NCBI RefSeq assembly: GCF_001426905.1
Contig: NZ_LMFQ01000011.1
Location: forward strand, 1-50,685
Length of the DNA: 50,685 nt
Source: Caulobacter sp. Root1455
GTDB taxonomy: Bacteria; Pseudomonadota; Alphaproteobacteria; Caulobacterales; Caulobacteraceae
Direction of reading: 5' to 3'
Shown here: positions 7,883 through 16,119 of the stretch, one piece after another
Numbering within the stretch: position 1 is the first letter of the stretch
How the letters are laid out: every line of letters begins with the position of its first letter
Program-made: the position numbers and the translations under genes
Notes under the pieces: generated by a model
Databases searched by the model: none
Told to the model about the DNA's origin: nothing
What the model saw: only the letters and a program-made list of their open reading frames with translations

Positions 7883-10285
7883 ATGAGCGCCAACACGCGG
7901 AGCCCGACCATGACCGACGAAACCCATCCGCGCATGGCCGCGCAAGACGTTCTGCCGTTTCCGTCGCCGCTGTCGGGCAGCATAGCCGGGCGGACGATGC
8001 AGGAGTCCGTGTACAGCCCCAAGCCTGTTGCGTCCCGGCTGCCGGCGGACGCGCCGAACATCCTGTTCGTGCTGATCGACGATGCCGGCCCGGGGCTGCC
8101 CACACCGTTGGGCGGGGAAGTCGCCACGCCGAACCTGGCGCGGGTGATGAACGGCGGTGTGGCCTACAACCGCTTCCATTCGACTGCCATGTGTTCGCCA
8201 ACGCGGGGCTCCCTGCTCACCGGTCGCAATCACCATCACATCGGCAACGGCCAGATCGCCGAGCTCGCCAATGACTGGGACGGCTACGCGGGCACCATCC
8301 CGATGAGCTGCGCCACGGTGGCGGAGGTGCTGAAGAACTACGGCTACGCCACCTCCGCCTTCGGCAAATGGCACAACACCCCCGCGCTGGAGACAACCGC
8401 CGCCGGCCCGTTCCACAACTGGCCCACGGGGCTCGGGTTCGAGTATTTCTACGGCTTCCTGGCCGGTGAGGCGTCGCAGTACGAGCCGCATCTGGTCCGC
8501 AACACAACCGTGGTCCCGCCGCCGAAAACGGCGGAAGAAGGCTATCACCTCAGCGAAGACCTGGCTGACGACTCCATCCACTGGCTGCGCCAGCACAAGG
8601 CCCTTCGGCCGGACAAGCCGTTCATGATGTACTGGGCCAGCGGCGCCATCCACGGCCCGCATCAGGTCATGAAGGAGTGGGCCGACAAGTACGCCGGTAA
8701 GTTCGATGATGGCTGGGACGCCTATCGTGAACGCGTCCATCAACGAGCCAAGGATAGCGGCTGGATTTCGGCCGACGCCGAACTGACCGCCCGGGCCGAA
8801 ACCCTTCAGGGGTGGGACGAGATTCCCGAGGACGAGAAGCCTTTCCAGCGCCGGCTGATGGAAGTCGCGGCCGGCTTCGCCGAGCACGTCGACCATCAGG
8901 TCGGCCGTCTGCTCGATGAACTCGAAGCTTTGGGCTACGACGACAACACCCTGGTCTTCTACATGTGGGGTGACAACGGCTCGTCCGGCGAGGGGCAGCT
9001 GGGCACCATCAGCGAGCTGCTGGCCCAGAACATGATCCCGACCAAGGTGTCGGACCATATTCGGGCGCTCGACGAACTGGGCGGGCTCGATATGCTGGGG
9101 TCTCCCAAGACCGACAACCAGTATCATGCGGCCTGGGCCTGGGCGGGCAGCACGCCCTACAAGGGCATGAAGCTGGTGGCCTCGCATCTGGGCGGCACCC
9201 GCAACCCGCTGGCCGTCCGTTGGCCCAGCAAGATCAAGCCTGACGCTACGCCGCGCAGCCAGTTTCATCACGTCAACGACATCGTTCCGACGATCTACGA
9301 GGTGGTCGGCATCACACCGCCACGCGTCGTCAACGGCTTCCCCCAGGACCCAATTCACGGCGTGAGCCTGGCCTATTCGTTCAACGATGGTGCTGCGCCC
9401 GGTCGGCTCCTGACCCAGTATTTCGAGATCATGGGCAGCCGCTCGATTTATCACGACGGCTGGATGGCCTCGGCGTTCGGACCGCGTGAGCCCTGGGCCT
9501 CGGGCGCGCCCAAGGGCGGCCCCAACTGGAGCCCTGACGACGATGCCTGGGAGCTTTACGACCTGACCAAGGACTGGTCCCAGGCCAAGGACCTGGCCCA
9601 GGAGATGCCCGCCAAGCTGGCCCAAATGAAGGAGCTCTTCGCCATGGAGGCGGCGAGGAACAAGGTCTACCCGGTCGGCGGAGGACTGTGGGTGCCCTTC
9701 CTGCATCCCGAACTTCGGATCGCTTCGCCGTATCACGAATGGACGTTCACCGGCGACATCAACCGCATTCCGGAAGTCGCCGCGCCCACCTTGGGCAACA
9801 AGCCAAACATCGTGACCATTGACGCCGATCTGCCCGCTGATCCGAAGGGCGTTCTCTATGCCCTGGGCAGCGGTTCAGGTGGGCTCACCTGCTATATCGA
9901 CAACGGTCAGATCACTTACGAGTACAACCTCTTCATCATCCAGCGGACCAAGATCAGGTCCATCGGCCCGCTTCCGACCGGGCGCACCAAGATCCAGATT
10001 GAGACGTCCTATGTGGAAGCCCGTCCCGCCGGGCCGCTGAACGTCACGATCAAGGTCAACGACGTGATTGTCGGCGAAGGCGTCGTGCCGATGAACGCGC
10101 CGCTGTTGTTCACAGCCAACGACTGCCTGGACGTTGGCCTGTGCCTAGGGTCGCCGGTATCGGAGGACTATTACGACCGCGCGCCGTTTGCGTTCAACGG
10201 CGCGATCCATACCATGAAGGTGCAGTACGTGCCGGCTGAGGCGAAGGCGTCGGAGGGTCCAAGCGAGGCGGTCGCCGCAGAGTAG
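7883..10285 (+). CDS. Arylsulfatase family protein (formylglycine type)
   Basis: Type I sulfatase of 800 residues that would hydrolyse sulfate esters. The formylglycine motif CSPTR starts at C104, after the metal-binding DD at 66-67 in LIDDAG and followed by GSLLTGRNHHH. A second metal site is visible in MWGDNGSSGEG. The C-terminal 170 residues form an added beta-rich domain found in the long (about 780 residue) arylsulfatases. No signal peptide is seen, so it is probably cytoplasmic. No formylglycine-generating enzyme lies in the window. An ATG at 7910 with CGGAGC before it is an alternative start. The third-position GC looks lower than in neighbours, hinting at acquisition. Confidence 0.9.
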   Translation: MSANTRSPTMTDETHPRMAAQDVLPFPSPLSGSIAGRTMQESVYSPKPVASRLPADAPNILFVLIDDAGPGLPTPLGGEVATPNLARVMNGGVAYNRFHSTAMCSPTRGSLLTGRNHHHIGNGQIAELANDWDGYAGTIPMSCATVAEVLKNYGYATSAFGKWHNTPALETTAAGPFHNWPTGLGFEYFYGFLAGEASQYEPHLVRNTTVVPPPKTAEEGYHLSEDLADDSIHWLRQHKALRPDKPFMMYWASGAIHGPHQVMKEWADKYAGKFDDGWDAYRERVHQRAKDSGWISADAELTARAETLQGWDEIPEDEKPFQRRLMEVAAGFAEHVDHQVGRLLDELEALGYDDNTLVFYMWGDNGSSGEGQLGTISELLAQNMIPTKVSDHIRALDELGGLDMLGSPKTDNQYHAAWAWAGSTPYKGMKLVASHLGGTRNPLAVRWPSKIKPDATPRSQFHHVNDIVPTIYEVVGITPPRVVNGFPQDPIHGVSLAYSFNDGAAPGRLLTQYFEIMGSRSIYHDGWMASAFGPREPWASGAPKGGPNWSPDDDAWELYDLTKDWSQAKDLAQEMPAKLAQMKELFAMEAARNKVYPVGGGLWVPFLHPELRIASPYHEWTFTGDINRIPEVAAPTLGNKPNIVTIDADLPADPKGVLYALGSGSGGLTCYIDNGQITYEYNLFIIQRTKIRSIGPLPTGRTKIQIETSYVEARPAGPLNVTIKVNDVIVGEGVVPMNAPLLFTANDCLDVGLCLGSPVSEDYYDRAPFAFNGAIHTMKVQYVPAEAKASEGPSEAVAAE

Positions 10286-10416
10286 TTCCGCTCCTCGCAA
10301 ACACCCTTCTCCGCCGATCCGAGGGTCTGCATCAGGCCGAGTCGCGCCAGAGGCAGACATCCAACCCAGCGCGACGGATGTCCGCGTTGAAGCGAAAGGC
10401 CGACTTCGGACCCCCC

Positions 10417-11322
10417 CTAAACCGCCCCCGCCGCCGCGCCCTCGGCGAAGCCGCGCAGGCGTGTGGCGATGACCTCGCCCACCGCCTCGACCGCCGCGCG
10501 GCGCGGGAAGTGGGCGCGCCAGGCGATGCGCACGGTGCGGCCGGCCCGGGCCGCCAGGGGCCGCAGTACGATGCCGGCGTCCTGGGCCGCGCCGGCCGCC
10601 AGCCCGGGGATCAGCGTCGTCCCGTAACCGGCCGCCACCATGTTGAGCAGGGTCGGCAGGCTGGCCGCCCGCAGGGGGCCGCCCAGCGCCGCGTCGCCGC
10701 CGCAGGCCTCCACGGTCTGGTCGCGCAGGCAGTGGCCGTCGGCCAGCACCAGGATGTCGCGCGCCAGGTCGGTCTCCCGGATCACCGAGCGCCCCGCCAG
10801 CGGATGCTCGGGGGGCAGGGCGGCCAGGAAGGGTTCGGCGAACAGCGGCCGGCTAACCAGGTCGGGTCCGTCCACCTCGGTCGCCAGCAGGGCGGCGTCC
10901 AGCTCGTGGGCGCGCAGCCGCTCGAGCAGGGCGTCGGTCTGGTCTTCCCACGGCTCCAGCTCCAGCATCGGCAGCGCCTGGCGCAGCGGCGCGAAGATCA
11001 GCGGCAGCAGATAGGGCGCCAGGGTCGGAATGATGCCCAGCCGGAAGCGCCCCGACAGCGGGTCGCGCAGATTGCGCGCGGTGGCCAGGATGGCCTCGGC
11101 CGAGGTCACCGCGTCGCGGGCGTGGCCGACCAGCTGCAGGCAGGCGGCGGTCGGGGCGGCGGTCTTGCTGGTGCGCTCGAACAGCGCCACGCCCATCAGG
11201 TCCTCGAGCTTGCGGATCTGCACCGACAGGGTCGGCTGGCTGACGCCGCAGGCCCGGGCGGCCCGCCCGAAATGCTCATGCTCGACCACGGCCAACAGGT
11301 AGCTGAGATCTCGAAGGTTCAT
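10417..11322 (-). CDS. oxyR: Hydrogen peroxide sensor OxyR (LysR family)
   Basis: LysR-family activator of peroxide defence. The N-terminal winged helix (residues 1-60) shows FGRAARACGVSQPTLSVQIRKLE. In the effector domain, DGHCLRDQ with C198 and a second cysteine nine residues on (C207) matches the C199/C208 redox pair of E. coli OxyR in both sequence and spacing, which sets it apart from generic LysR proteins. A likely OxyR box covers its own start codon (11321-11346), consistent with autoregulation. katG, a classical target, is 6.6 kb away with its own box. The neighbouring divergent gene is a Fur-family regulator. Confidence 0.92.
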   Translation of the reverse strand: MNLRDLSYLLAVVEHEHFGRAARACGVSQPTLSVQIRKLEDLMGVALFERTSKTAAPTAACLQLVGHARDAVTSAEAILATARNLRDPLSGRFRLGIIPTLAPYLLPLIFAPLRQALPMLELEPWEDQTDALLERLRAHELDAALLATEVDGPDLVSRPLFAEPFLAALPPEHPLAGRSVIRETDLARDILVLADGHCLRDQTVEACGGDAALGGPLRAASLPTLLNMVAAGYGTTLIPGLAAGAAQDAGIVLRPLAARAGRTVRIAWRAHFPRRAAVEAVGEVIATRLRGFAEGAAAGAV

Positions 11323-11357
11323 AGGCCTGGCCTATAGGATCGATTGAGATTTGTTGC
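11321..11357. promoter_or_regulatory. Candidate OxyR box overlapping the oxyR start codon
   Basis: The OxyR consensus is four tetrads (ATAG, CTAT, ATAG, CTAT) each spaced by seven bases. Here ATAG (11321-11324), CTAT (11332-11335) and ATTG (11343-11346) fit that phasing with perfect spacing; the fourth tetrad is not conserved. The first two form the palindrome ATAGGCCTGGCCTAT, which overlaps the oxyR ATG at 11320-11322. Binding here would block oxyR transcription or translation start. Confidence 0.6.
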
Positions 11358-11541
11358 TTCTCTTTATCACGATCATGGGCAAATTGGGAGCCAGGCCATC
11401 GTGGAAGCCCGTGTCGAGGTTTTCGCGGCGGCCCGATCCGGCGGCGGATCCGGATCGTTTCGACGGCGCCTGAGTTCCAGTCTGCAAGATCGCGGCGACG
11501 CGCGACCGCGATAATCCCCGGCGCCTTGGGAGGACGCTAGG

Positions 11542-12021
11542 ATGCCCCATACGGTGGAAGCCGTGCTGCGGGAGGAGCTGCGCCGCGCCGGCCTGGCCGG
11601 GCACGGCGCCTTGCCGCGTCTGCTGGCCCTGTTGCGCGCCTCGCCGGAGGTGCATCTGACCCTGGCGGAGGCGGCCGACCTGGTCGCCGAGGCGGGTCTT
11701 GCGATCACCTCGGGCGAACTGGCCCGCCAGCTGGAGCTGCTCGCCGACCACGGGCTGGTCGGCCGGTTGCCCACGACGACGACGGAGCTGGTGTTCGACA
11801 CCGTGCCCGAGCCGCATTCCCACCTCGTCTACGAAGAGTCGGGGCAGGTCGTGGACCTGCACGTCTCGGCCGACACCCTGCTGGCCATGGTCCGCGACGC
11901 CCTGGCCAAGCGGCCCGACAGCGTGGAGATCACGGTGCGCTTTCGCCGCGATCCGGCGACGGCGCCCGCGTCCGCGGCCAGGATCGCGGCTGACCGCGCC
12001 GGGCTGGATCCGGAGTCCTGA
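11542..12021 (+). CDS. Fur-family transcriptional regulator (Irr/PerR-like)
   Basis: Metal- or haem-responsive repressor of 159 residues. The N-terminal winged helix contains LTLAEAADLVAEAG and the wing LVGRLPTTTTELVFDT. The dimerisation domain keeps PEPHSHLVYEESGQVVDLHV, matching the Fur pattern around H92 and H94, but the two cysteines that usually follow (CxxC structural zinc site) are replaced by YEES. This loss is typical of Irr-like members. It is divergent from oxyR, with about 220 bases between them, which suggests a linked iron-peroxide response. Target and cofactor are unknown. Confidence 0.8.
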   Translation: MPHTVEAVLREELRRAGLAGHGALPRLLALLRASPEVHLTLAEAADLVAEAGLAITSGELARQLELLADHGLVGRLPTTTTELVFDTVPEPHSHLVYEESGQVVDLHVSADTLLAMVRDALAKRPDSVEITVRFRRDPATAPASAARIAADRAGLDPES

Positions 12022-12095
12022 GCCTAGGGACATCTAGAGCGCATCGACATTCAGCGTTTCAGGCCGCTCGACCAACTTTGAACCATCCCTTCAAC

Positions 12096-12223
12096 CGTCA
12101 TTCCCGCCCTTGTGGCGGGAACCCCTCGTTCAGCTGACGGTGAAGCGCCTTGGCGCGCTGGCGCGCCACATCAACGCTCGTGCGGCGGAGAAAGGGGTTC
12201 CCGCCACAAGGGCGGGAATGACG
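12096..12223. repeat. Long palindromic element, family A copy 2 (31-bp perfect arms)
   Basis: Arms at 12096-12126 and 12193-12223 are perfect reverse complements, and each folds locally (TTCCCGCC, CTTGT, GGCGGGAA). The centre is closely similar to the copy at 2047-2176. The arm cores differ from copy 1 at positions that change together, so both the local hairpins and the long-range pairing are kept. It lies between the convergent Fur-family gene and the Mla lipoprotein gene. Confidence 0.85.
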
Positions 12224-12259
12224 AGCAAATTGGAGAACCAGCGTGAAGGTCGATCTTGC

Positions 12260-12943
12260 TCAGCCCGGCGGGAGCTTTCCGCCCGCGTCGCTGACCCAGG
12301 TCACGATCTCCGTCAGCACCTTGCTGACGGCCTGGTCGTAGGCCGGCACGATGGCGCCGAGGCGGTTGTCGGCGGCCTTGACCCGGGCCACGAACACCTG
12401 GTCGCCGACCAGGGCGCGGTCGTTGCTGCGGGTCATCACGGCGCGGATCTCGACCAGCACCTCGGGCGGGGCCTTGGGGCCGTCGACATAGACGGTCTCG
12501 AACGAGCGGACTTCCAGGCGCAGGGCCATGGCCGCCTTGAGGGCCTCGCCGCGCGTGACCAGCCGGGCGCGGCTGTTGTCGCCCTCGAAGGCCCGGGCCA
12601 CGGCCTCGTCGAACAGCACGATGGCCGGCGAGACCCAGCGGGCGTCCGAGATATAGGCGGCCTCGCCGTCGGTCACCGACAGCAGGCGGTCGCTCATCGC
12701 CGCGCGGTTGAAGACGGTCGGGGTCTTGAAGACCCCGAAGCTCTTCTCGGTCGCGGGCCTGGAGCTCTCCGCCGCGACATGGCCGAAGCGGTAGAGACCG
12801 GCGGGCTTGGTCTTGGGGAACAGGCTGATGCAGCCGGTCAGCGCCACGGCGACGACGGCGACCGCCAGCGACCGCAGGACGGCGCGCCCGATGCTCGCGG
12901 GAGGGCGACCAACAGGAGGAAGGCTCATGGGAAGAGTGCTCAC
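12260..12943 (-). CDS. ABC-type transport auxiliary lipoprotein (Mla/MCE operon)
   Basis: Predicted outer- or inner-membrane lipoprotein of about 220 residues, with a lipobox LTGC at C38 after a hydrophobic stretch. The rest resembles the ABC-type transport auxiliary component family (PqiC-like, PF03886), which works with MCE-domain transporters of phospholipids between membranes. An internal ATG at 12928 would give a shorter signal peptide. The start overlaps the end of the mlaD-like gene by four bases, so it is the last gene of a four-gene operon. Many alphaproteobacterial Mla systems carry this lipoprotein instead of MlaB and MlaC. Confidence 0.85.
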   Translation of the reverse strand: MSTLPMSLPPVGRPPASIGRAVLRSLAVAVVAVALTGCISLFPKTKPAGLYRFGHVAAESSRPATEKSFGVFKTPTVFNRAAMSDRLLSVTDGEAAYISDARWVSPAIVLFDEAVARAFEGDNSRARLVTRGEALKAAMALRLEVRSFETVYVDGPKAPPEVLVEIRAVMTRSNDRALVGDQVFVARVKAADNRLGAIVPAYDQAVSKVLTEIVTWVSDAGGKLPPG

Positions 12944-13878
12944 GGCTTGACCTCCAGTTCCTTGGCCGGCGCCTTGCCGACCAGGGCGCGCGGGTTCTGT
13001 TCGACTTCGCTGACCAGTCGGTCCAGGGACTCGGCGGCCGATTGCAGGGTGACGACGGCCGACGACAGCTGCGGCAGACCGGTGGTGGCGAAATCGCTGG
13101 TTGGGCCTTCCAGCTTGCCGACCATGCCGCGCACGTCCTTGGCCGTGGCCTTCAGCTCGTCGGCGGCTTCGGCCAGGTTGTTGAGCGTGCGCTTGGCGTC
13201 GCCGTTGGCCAGGCCGTTGACGGAGTCCGACAGTTCGCCGATCTTGGTCGAGGTGGTCTCGATGCTCTGCAGGGCCTTCTGCGCGTCGGCGATGATCGCC
13301 TTGCGCTCGCGCAGCTCGGCGGTGACCGACTGGATGTCGCTGAGCGAGGCGCTGAAGGTCTTGACGTTGTCGTCCGACAGCACCCGGTTGACGCGGTCCA
13401 GGGCCTCGATGGTGCGGGTCAGCACCGTGCCGCCGCCTTCCAGCAGGTCGGACAGGGCGCTGCGCTGGCTGCGGATCACCGGCACCTCGTCCTTCTTGAC
13501 GGTGCTTTTCAGCAGCGGCTTGGCCGGCGCGCCGGCGGTGATCTGCACATAGTTCACGCCGGTGATGCCCTGGGGCTCCAGCGTGGCGAAGCTGTCGGTC
13601 TTGATCGGCACGTCCGAGGTGACGCGGACCCGGGCGATGACGCGGTTGGGGTCGGACTTGTCCAGGGCGATCTTGGTGACCTCGCCGACCTTGATGCCGT
13701 TGAAGTGCACCTCGCCGCCGTCCGACAGGCCGCGCACGGGCCCGACGAACAGGACGTCATACAGGTCGTATTCCTGGTTGAAGCTCAGCTTGGCCAGCCA
13801 GACGGCGAAGATCAGCAGCCCCATGAACAGGATCAGGGTGGCCGCGCCCACCAAGGCGTAGTTGGCGTTTCTTTCCAT
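12940..13878 (-). CDS. mlaD: MlaD family MCE-domain protein
   Basis: Periplasmic lipid-binding subunit of an Mla-type ABC transporter. One N-terminal membrane helix (residues 9-30) is followed by a single MCE domain (about residues 38-120, GPVRGLSDGGEVHFNGIKVGEV is its signature) and a long helical C-terminal half (150-290) likely to form a coiled-coil needle. It overlaps both neighbours by one to four bases, so translation is probably coupled. The longer C-terminal helix compared with E. coli MlaD (about 180 residues) suggests a tube-like reach across the periplasm, as in PqiB and LetB-type proteins. Confidence 0.9.
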   Translation of the reverse strand: MERNANYALVGAATLILFMGLLIFAVWLAKLSFNQEYDLYDVLFVGPVRGLSDGGEVHFNGIKVGEVTKIALDKSDPNRVIARVRVTSDVPIKTDSFATLEPQGITGVNYVQITAGAPAKPLLKSTVKKDEVPVIRSQRSALSDLLEGGGTVLTRTIEALDRVNRVLSDDNVKTFSASLSDIQSVTAELRERKAIIADAQKALQSIETTSTKIGELSDSVNGLANGDAKRTLNNLAEAADELKATAKDVRGMVGKLEGPTSDFATTGLPQLSSAVVTLQSAAESLDRLVSEVEQNPRALVGKAPAKELEVKP

Positions 13879-14783
13879 CAGCTCGTCCTCGGTGTCGCCT
13901 GGGGCGCCGGCTCGGTAGGGGCTCGGGGCGTCGAATGGCTGGCGGCCGCGCGACCGCGCGGCCCCATGAAGTATTCCTGAATCCAGGGGTGGTCGTTCTT
14001 CTCCAGCTCGTGGACGGAGCCGGTGGCGACGACCTTCTTGTCGGCGATGACCGCGATGCGGTCGGTGATCTCGTACAGGGTGTCCAGGTCGTGGGTGATC
14101 ATGAACACCGTCAGGTCCAGGCTGTCGGACAGGTCCTTGATCAGGGTGTCGAAGGCCGCGGCGCTGATCGGGTCGAGGCCGGCGGTGGGCTCGTCCAGGA
14201 ACAGCAGCTCGGGGTCCATGGCCAGGGCGCGGGCCAGGCCCGCGCGCTTGCGCATGCCGCCCGACAGCTCGGCGGGCTTGAGGTTGCCGGCCCGGGCGGG
14301 CAGGCCGACCAGGGCGATCTTCAGGTCGGCCAAGTGCTCGATCTCGCCCTTGGGCAGGCGGGTGTGCTCGTGCAGCGGCGCGGCCACGTTCTCGCGCACG
14401 GTCAGGTTCGAGAACAGCGCCCCCTGCTGGAACAGCACGCCCCAGCGGCGCTCGATGATGTTCCAGCGCTTGCGCGAGGCGTCGGCCATGTCCTGGCCGA
14501 ACAGCTTGACCGAGCCGCCGTCGGGGATCTTCAGGCCGATGATGGTGTTGAGCAGCACCGACTTGCCCGAGCCCGAGCCGCCGACCACCCCGAGCACCTC
14601 GCCGCGATTGGCGGTCAGGTCCAGGCCGTCGTGGATGACGTTGTCGCCGAACCGCGACACCAGGCCCGTGACCCGGATCGGCGGCGCCTCGGCCGTCGAC
14701 GCGGTCTCGTCCTCGCCCTGGGGGGCGGCCGTCGACTGGGCCTTGGCCAGAGCCTTGGATTGGGACGATTTGGCCGCGCTCAC
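13878..14783 (-). CDS. mlaF: MlaF-type ABC transporter ATP-binding protein
   Basis: Cytoplasmic ATPase of the lipid transporter, 301 residues. Walker A is GGSGSGKSV, the ABC signature is LSGGMRKRAGLARAL, Walker B is LLFLDEPTAGLDP and the switch histidine is in MITHDLDTL. An N-terminal extension of about 35 residues and a proline/threonine-rich C-terminal tail are not part of the core. The start overlaps the permease stop by four bases and the stop meets the mlaD start, confirming one operon in the order permease, ATPase, MCE protein, lipoprotein. Confidence 0.92.
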   Translation of the reverse strand: MSAAKSSQSKALAKAQSTAAPQGEDETASTAEAPPIRVTGLVSRFGDNVIHDGLDLTANRGEVLGVVGGSGSGKSVLLNTIIGLKIPDGGSVKLFGQDMADASRKRWNIIERRWGVLFQQGALFSNLTVRENVAAPLHEHTRLPKGEIEHLADLKIALVGLPARAGNLKPAELSGGMRKRAGLARALAMDPELLFLDEPTAGLDPISAAAFDTLIKDLSDSLDLTVFMITHDLDTLYEITDRIAVIADKKVVATGSVHELEKNDHPWIQEYFMGPRGRAAASHSTPRAPTEPAPQATPRTS

Positions 14784-15895
14784 AGGTCCAGTTCCATGTA
14801 GATCAGGGCGAACACCGCATCGATGGCGATGATCGCGAAGATGGCGTGGACCACGGCGGCGGTGACCCGCCGGCCCAGCGACTCGACGTCGTTGCCGACC
14901 TCCATGCCCTGGCGGCAGCCGATGGCGGCGATGACCATGGCCATCACCGGCGCCTTCGACAGGCCGATCCAGTAGTGCTGCACGCCGACGGAGTCCTGCA
15001 TGCGCTGCAGGAAGAAGGTCGGCGACAGGTCGAGCACGGCCCAGGTGACCAGCATGCCGCCGGCCAGGCCCGCCAGGGTGGCCACGAAGGTCAGCAGCGG
15101 AATGGTCAGCAGCAGGGCGGCGAAGCGCGGCAGGACCAGGGCCTCGTAGGGATCGACCCCCATCACCTGCATGGCGTCGATCTCCTGGTTCATCTTCATC
15201 GAGCCGATCTCGGCCGCGAAGCTGGAGGCCGAGCGGCCGGCCAGCAGGATGGCGGTGATCAGGATGTTGAACTCGCGCAGCACCGAGATGCCGATCAGCT
15301 CGACGGCGAACACCTGGGCCCCGAACTGGGTCAGCAGGTTGGCCCCCAGCAGGGCGACGACCGCGCCGATGAAGAAGGTGGTGGTGGCGACGATCGGGAT
15401 GGCGTCCAGGCCGGCGCGCTCGGCCAGGGCCACGACCGGCGCCCAGCGGATCCGGCTTGGCTTGACGATGCAGCGGCCGATGGCGACCAGCAGGTGGCCC
15501 AGGAAGGCCAGGGTGCCGTAGAGATCGTCGCCCAGACCGTAGACGCCGCGCCCGATACGCTCCAGCAGGGCGGTGAAGCCCTTGCGCGCCGGCGCGGCCT
15601 CGGGCTCGACCTGGATGGCGTCGTCGACCAGCTGCAGCAGCCGCAGGACCCGGGGACCGGCCTTGATTCTGCCCGCGCTGATCCGGCCGTCGGCGGCGCG
15701 GATGATGGCGTAGGCGCCGGCGGTGTCGCAGCGGCTGATGTCGCTGAGGTCCAGGTCGACGGCCTTGGAGCCCTCCATGGCCTGGACCAGGCGCTCGCCG
15801 GCGTCGACCATGCCGCGGGCGGTCCAGTCCCCCGAGAGCACGGCCGTCTTGTGGCCGGCGGTCTCCTTGAGGGTGAAATCAGCCGGAGCGCCCAT
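14780..15895 (-). CDS. mlaE: MlaE-type permease with N-terminal STAS domain
   Basis: Inner-membrane permease of the lipid ABC transporter, 371 residues. Residues 1-95 form a STAS domain (VDLDLSDISRCDTAGAYAI), which is a separate protein (MlaB) in E. coli; here it is fused to the permease. The permease half has five or six helices and the conserved EIGSMKMNQEIDAMQVMGVDP loop that contacts the ATPase. I chose the ATG at 15895, as an upstream extension is rich in unrelated sequence and lacks the domain. It is divergent from opgG with a shared 225-base control region containing the palindrome AACGCTTGCAGCGTT. Confidence 0.88.
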   Translation of the reverse strand: MGAPADFTLKETAGHKTAVLSGDWTARGMVDAGERLVQAMEGSKAVDLDLSDISRCDTAGAYAIIRAADGRISAGRIKAGPRVLRLLQLVDDAIQVEPEAAPARKGFTALLERIGRGVYGLGDDLYGTLAFLGHLLVAIGRCIVKPSRIRWAPVVALAERAGLDAIPIVATTTFFIGAVVALLGANLLTQFGAQVFAVELIGISVLREFNILITAILLAGRSASSFAAEIGSMKMNQEIDAMQVMGVDPYEALVLPRFAALLLTIPLLTFVATLAGLAGGMLVTWAVLDLSPTFFLQRMQDSVGVQHYWIGLSKAPVMAMVIAAIGCRQGMEVGNDVESLGRRVTAAVVHAIFAIIAIDAVFALIYMELDL

Positions 15896-15980
15896 GAAGT
15901 CTTGTCGGTCCCTCTGTCCGCCGGCGAACCTTATCAAGTCGCCCGACCAAGCCCAAACGTGCCAAGGCCAGGCTTGTTGC

Positions 15981-15995
15981 AACGCTTGCAGCGTT
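15981..15995. promoter_or_regulatory. Palindrome between mlaE and the glucan biosynthesis gene
   Basis: AACGCT-TGC-AGCGTT is a perfect 15-base palindrome in the divergent control region, 86 bases before the mlaE start and 125 before the opgG start. It could be an operator; no candidate regulator is adjacent. Confidence 0.35.
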
Positions 15996-16119
15996 AGAAA
16001 TAGGCGGGCGCGCCGCGTCGCGCCAGCGGGCATGTCCAGATCGGGGCGAAACCGCGAACCCTTGTCGCTAAAGGTGCGTTCTATGGCGCGCAACGGGGGC
16101 GTTGCTCTAGAAGGCCCGC

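Noticed and set aside
7601..9736. 711-residue open frame on the minus strand across the sulfatase
   Set aside because: It is antisense to the sulfatase with its CSPTR motif and has no recognisable domain.
14846..15997. Long plus-strand frame antisense to mlaE
   Set aside because: Composition is H, Q, G and D rich, there is no family match and the mlaE reading has clear domains.
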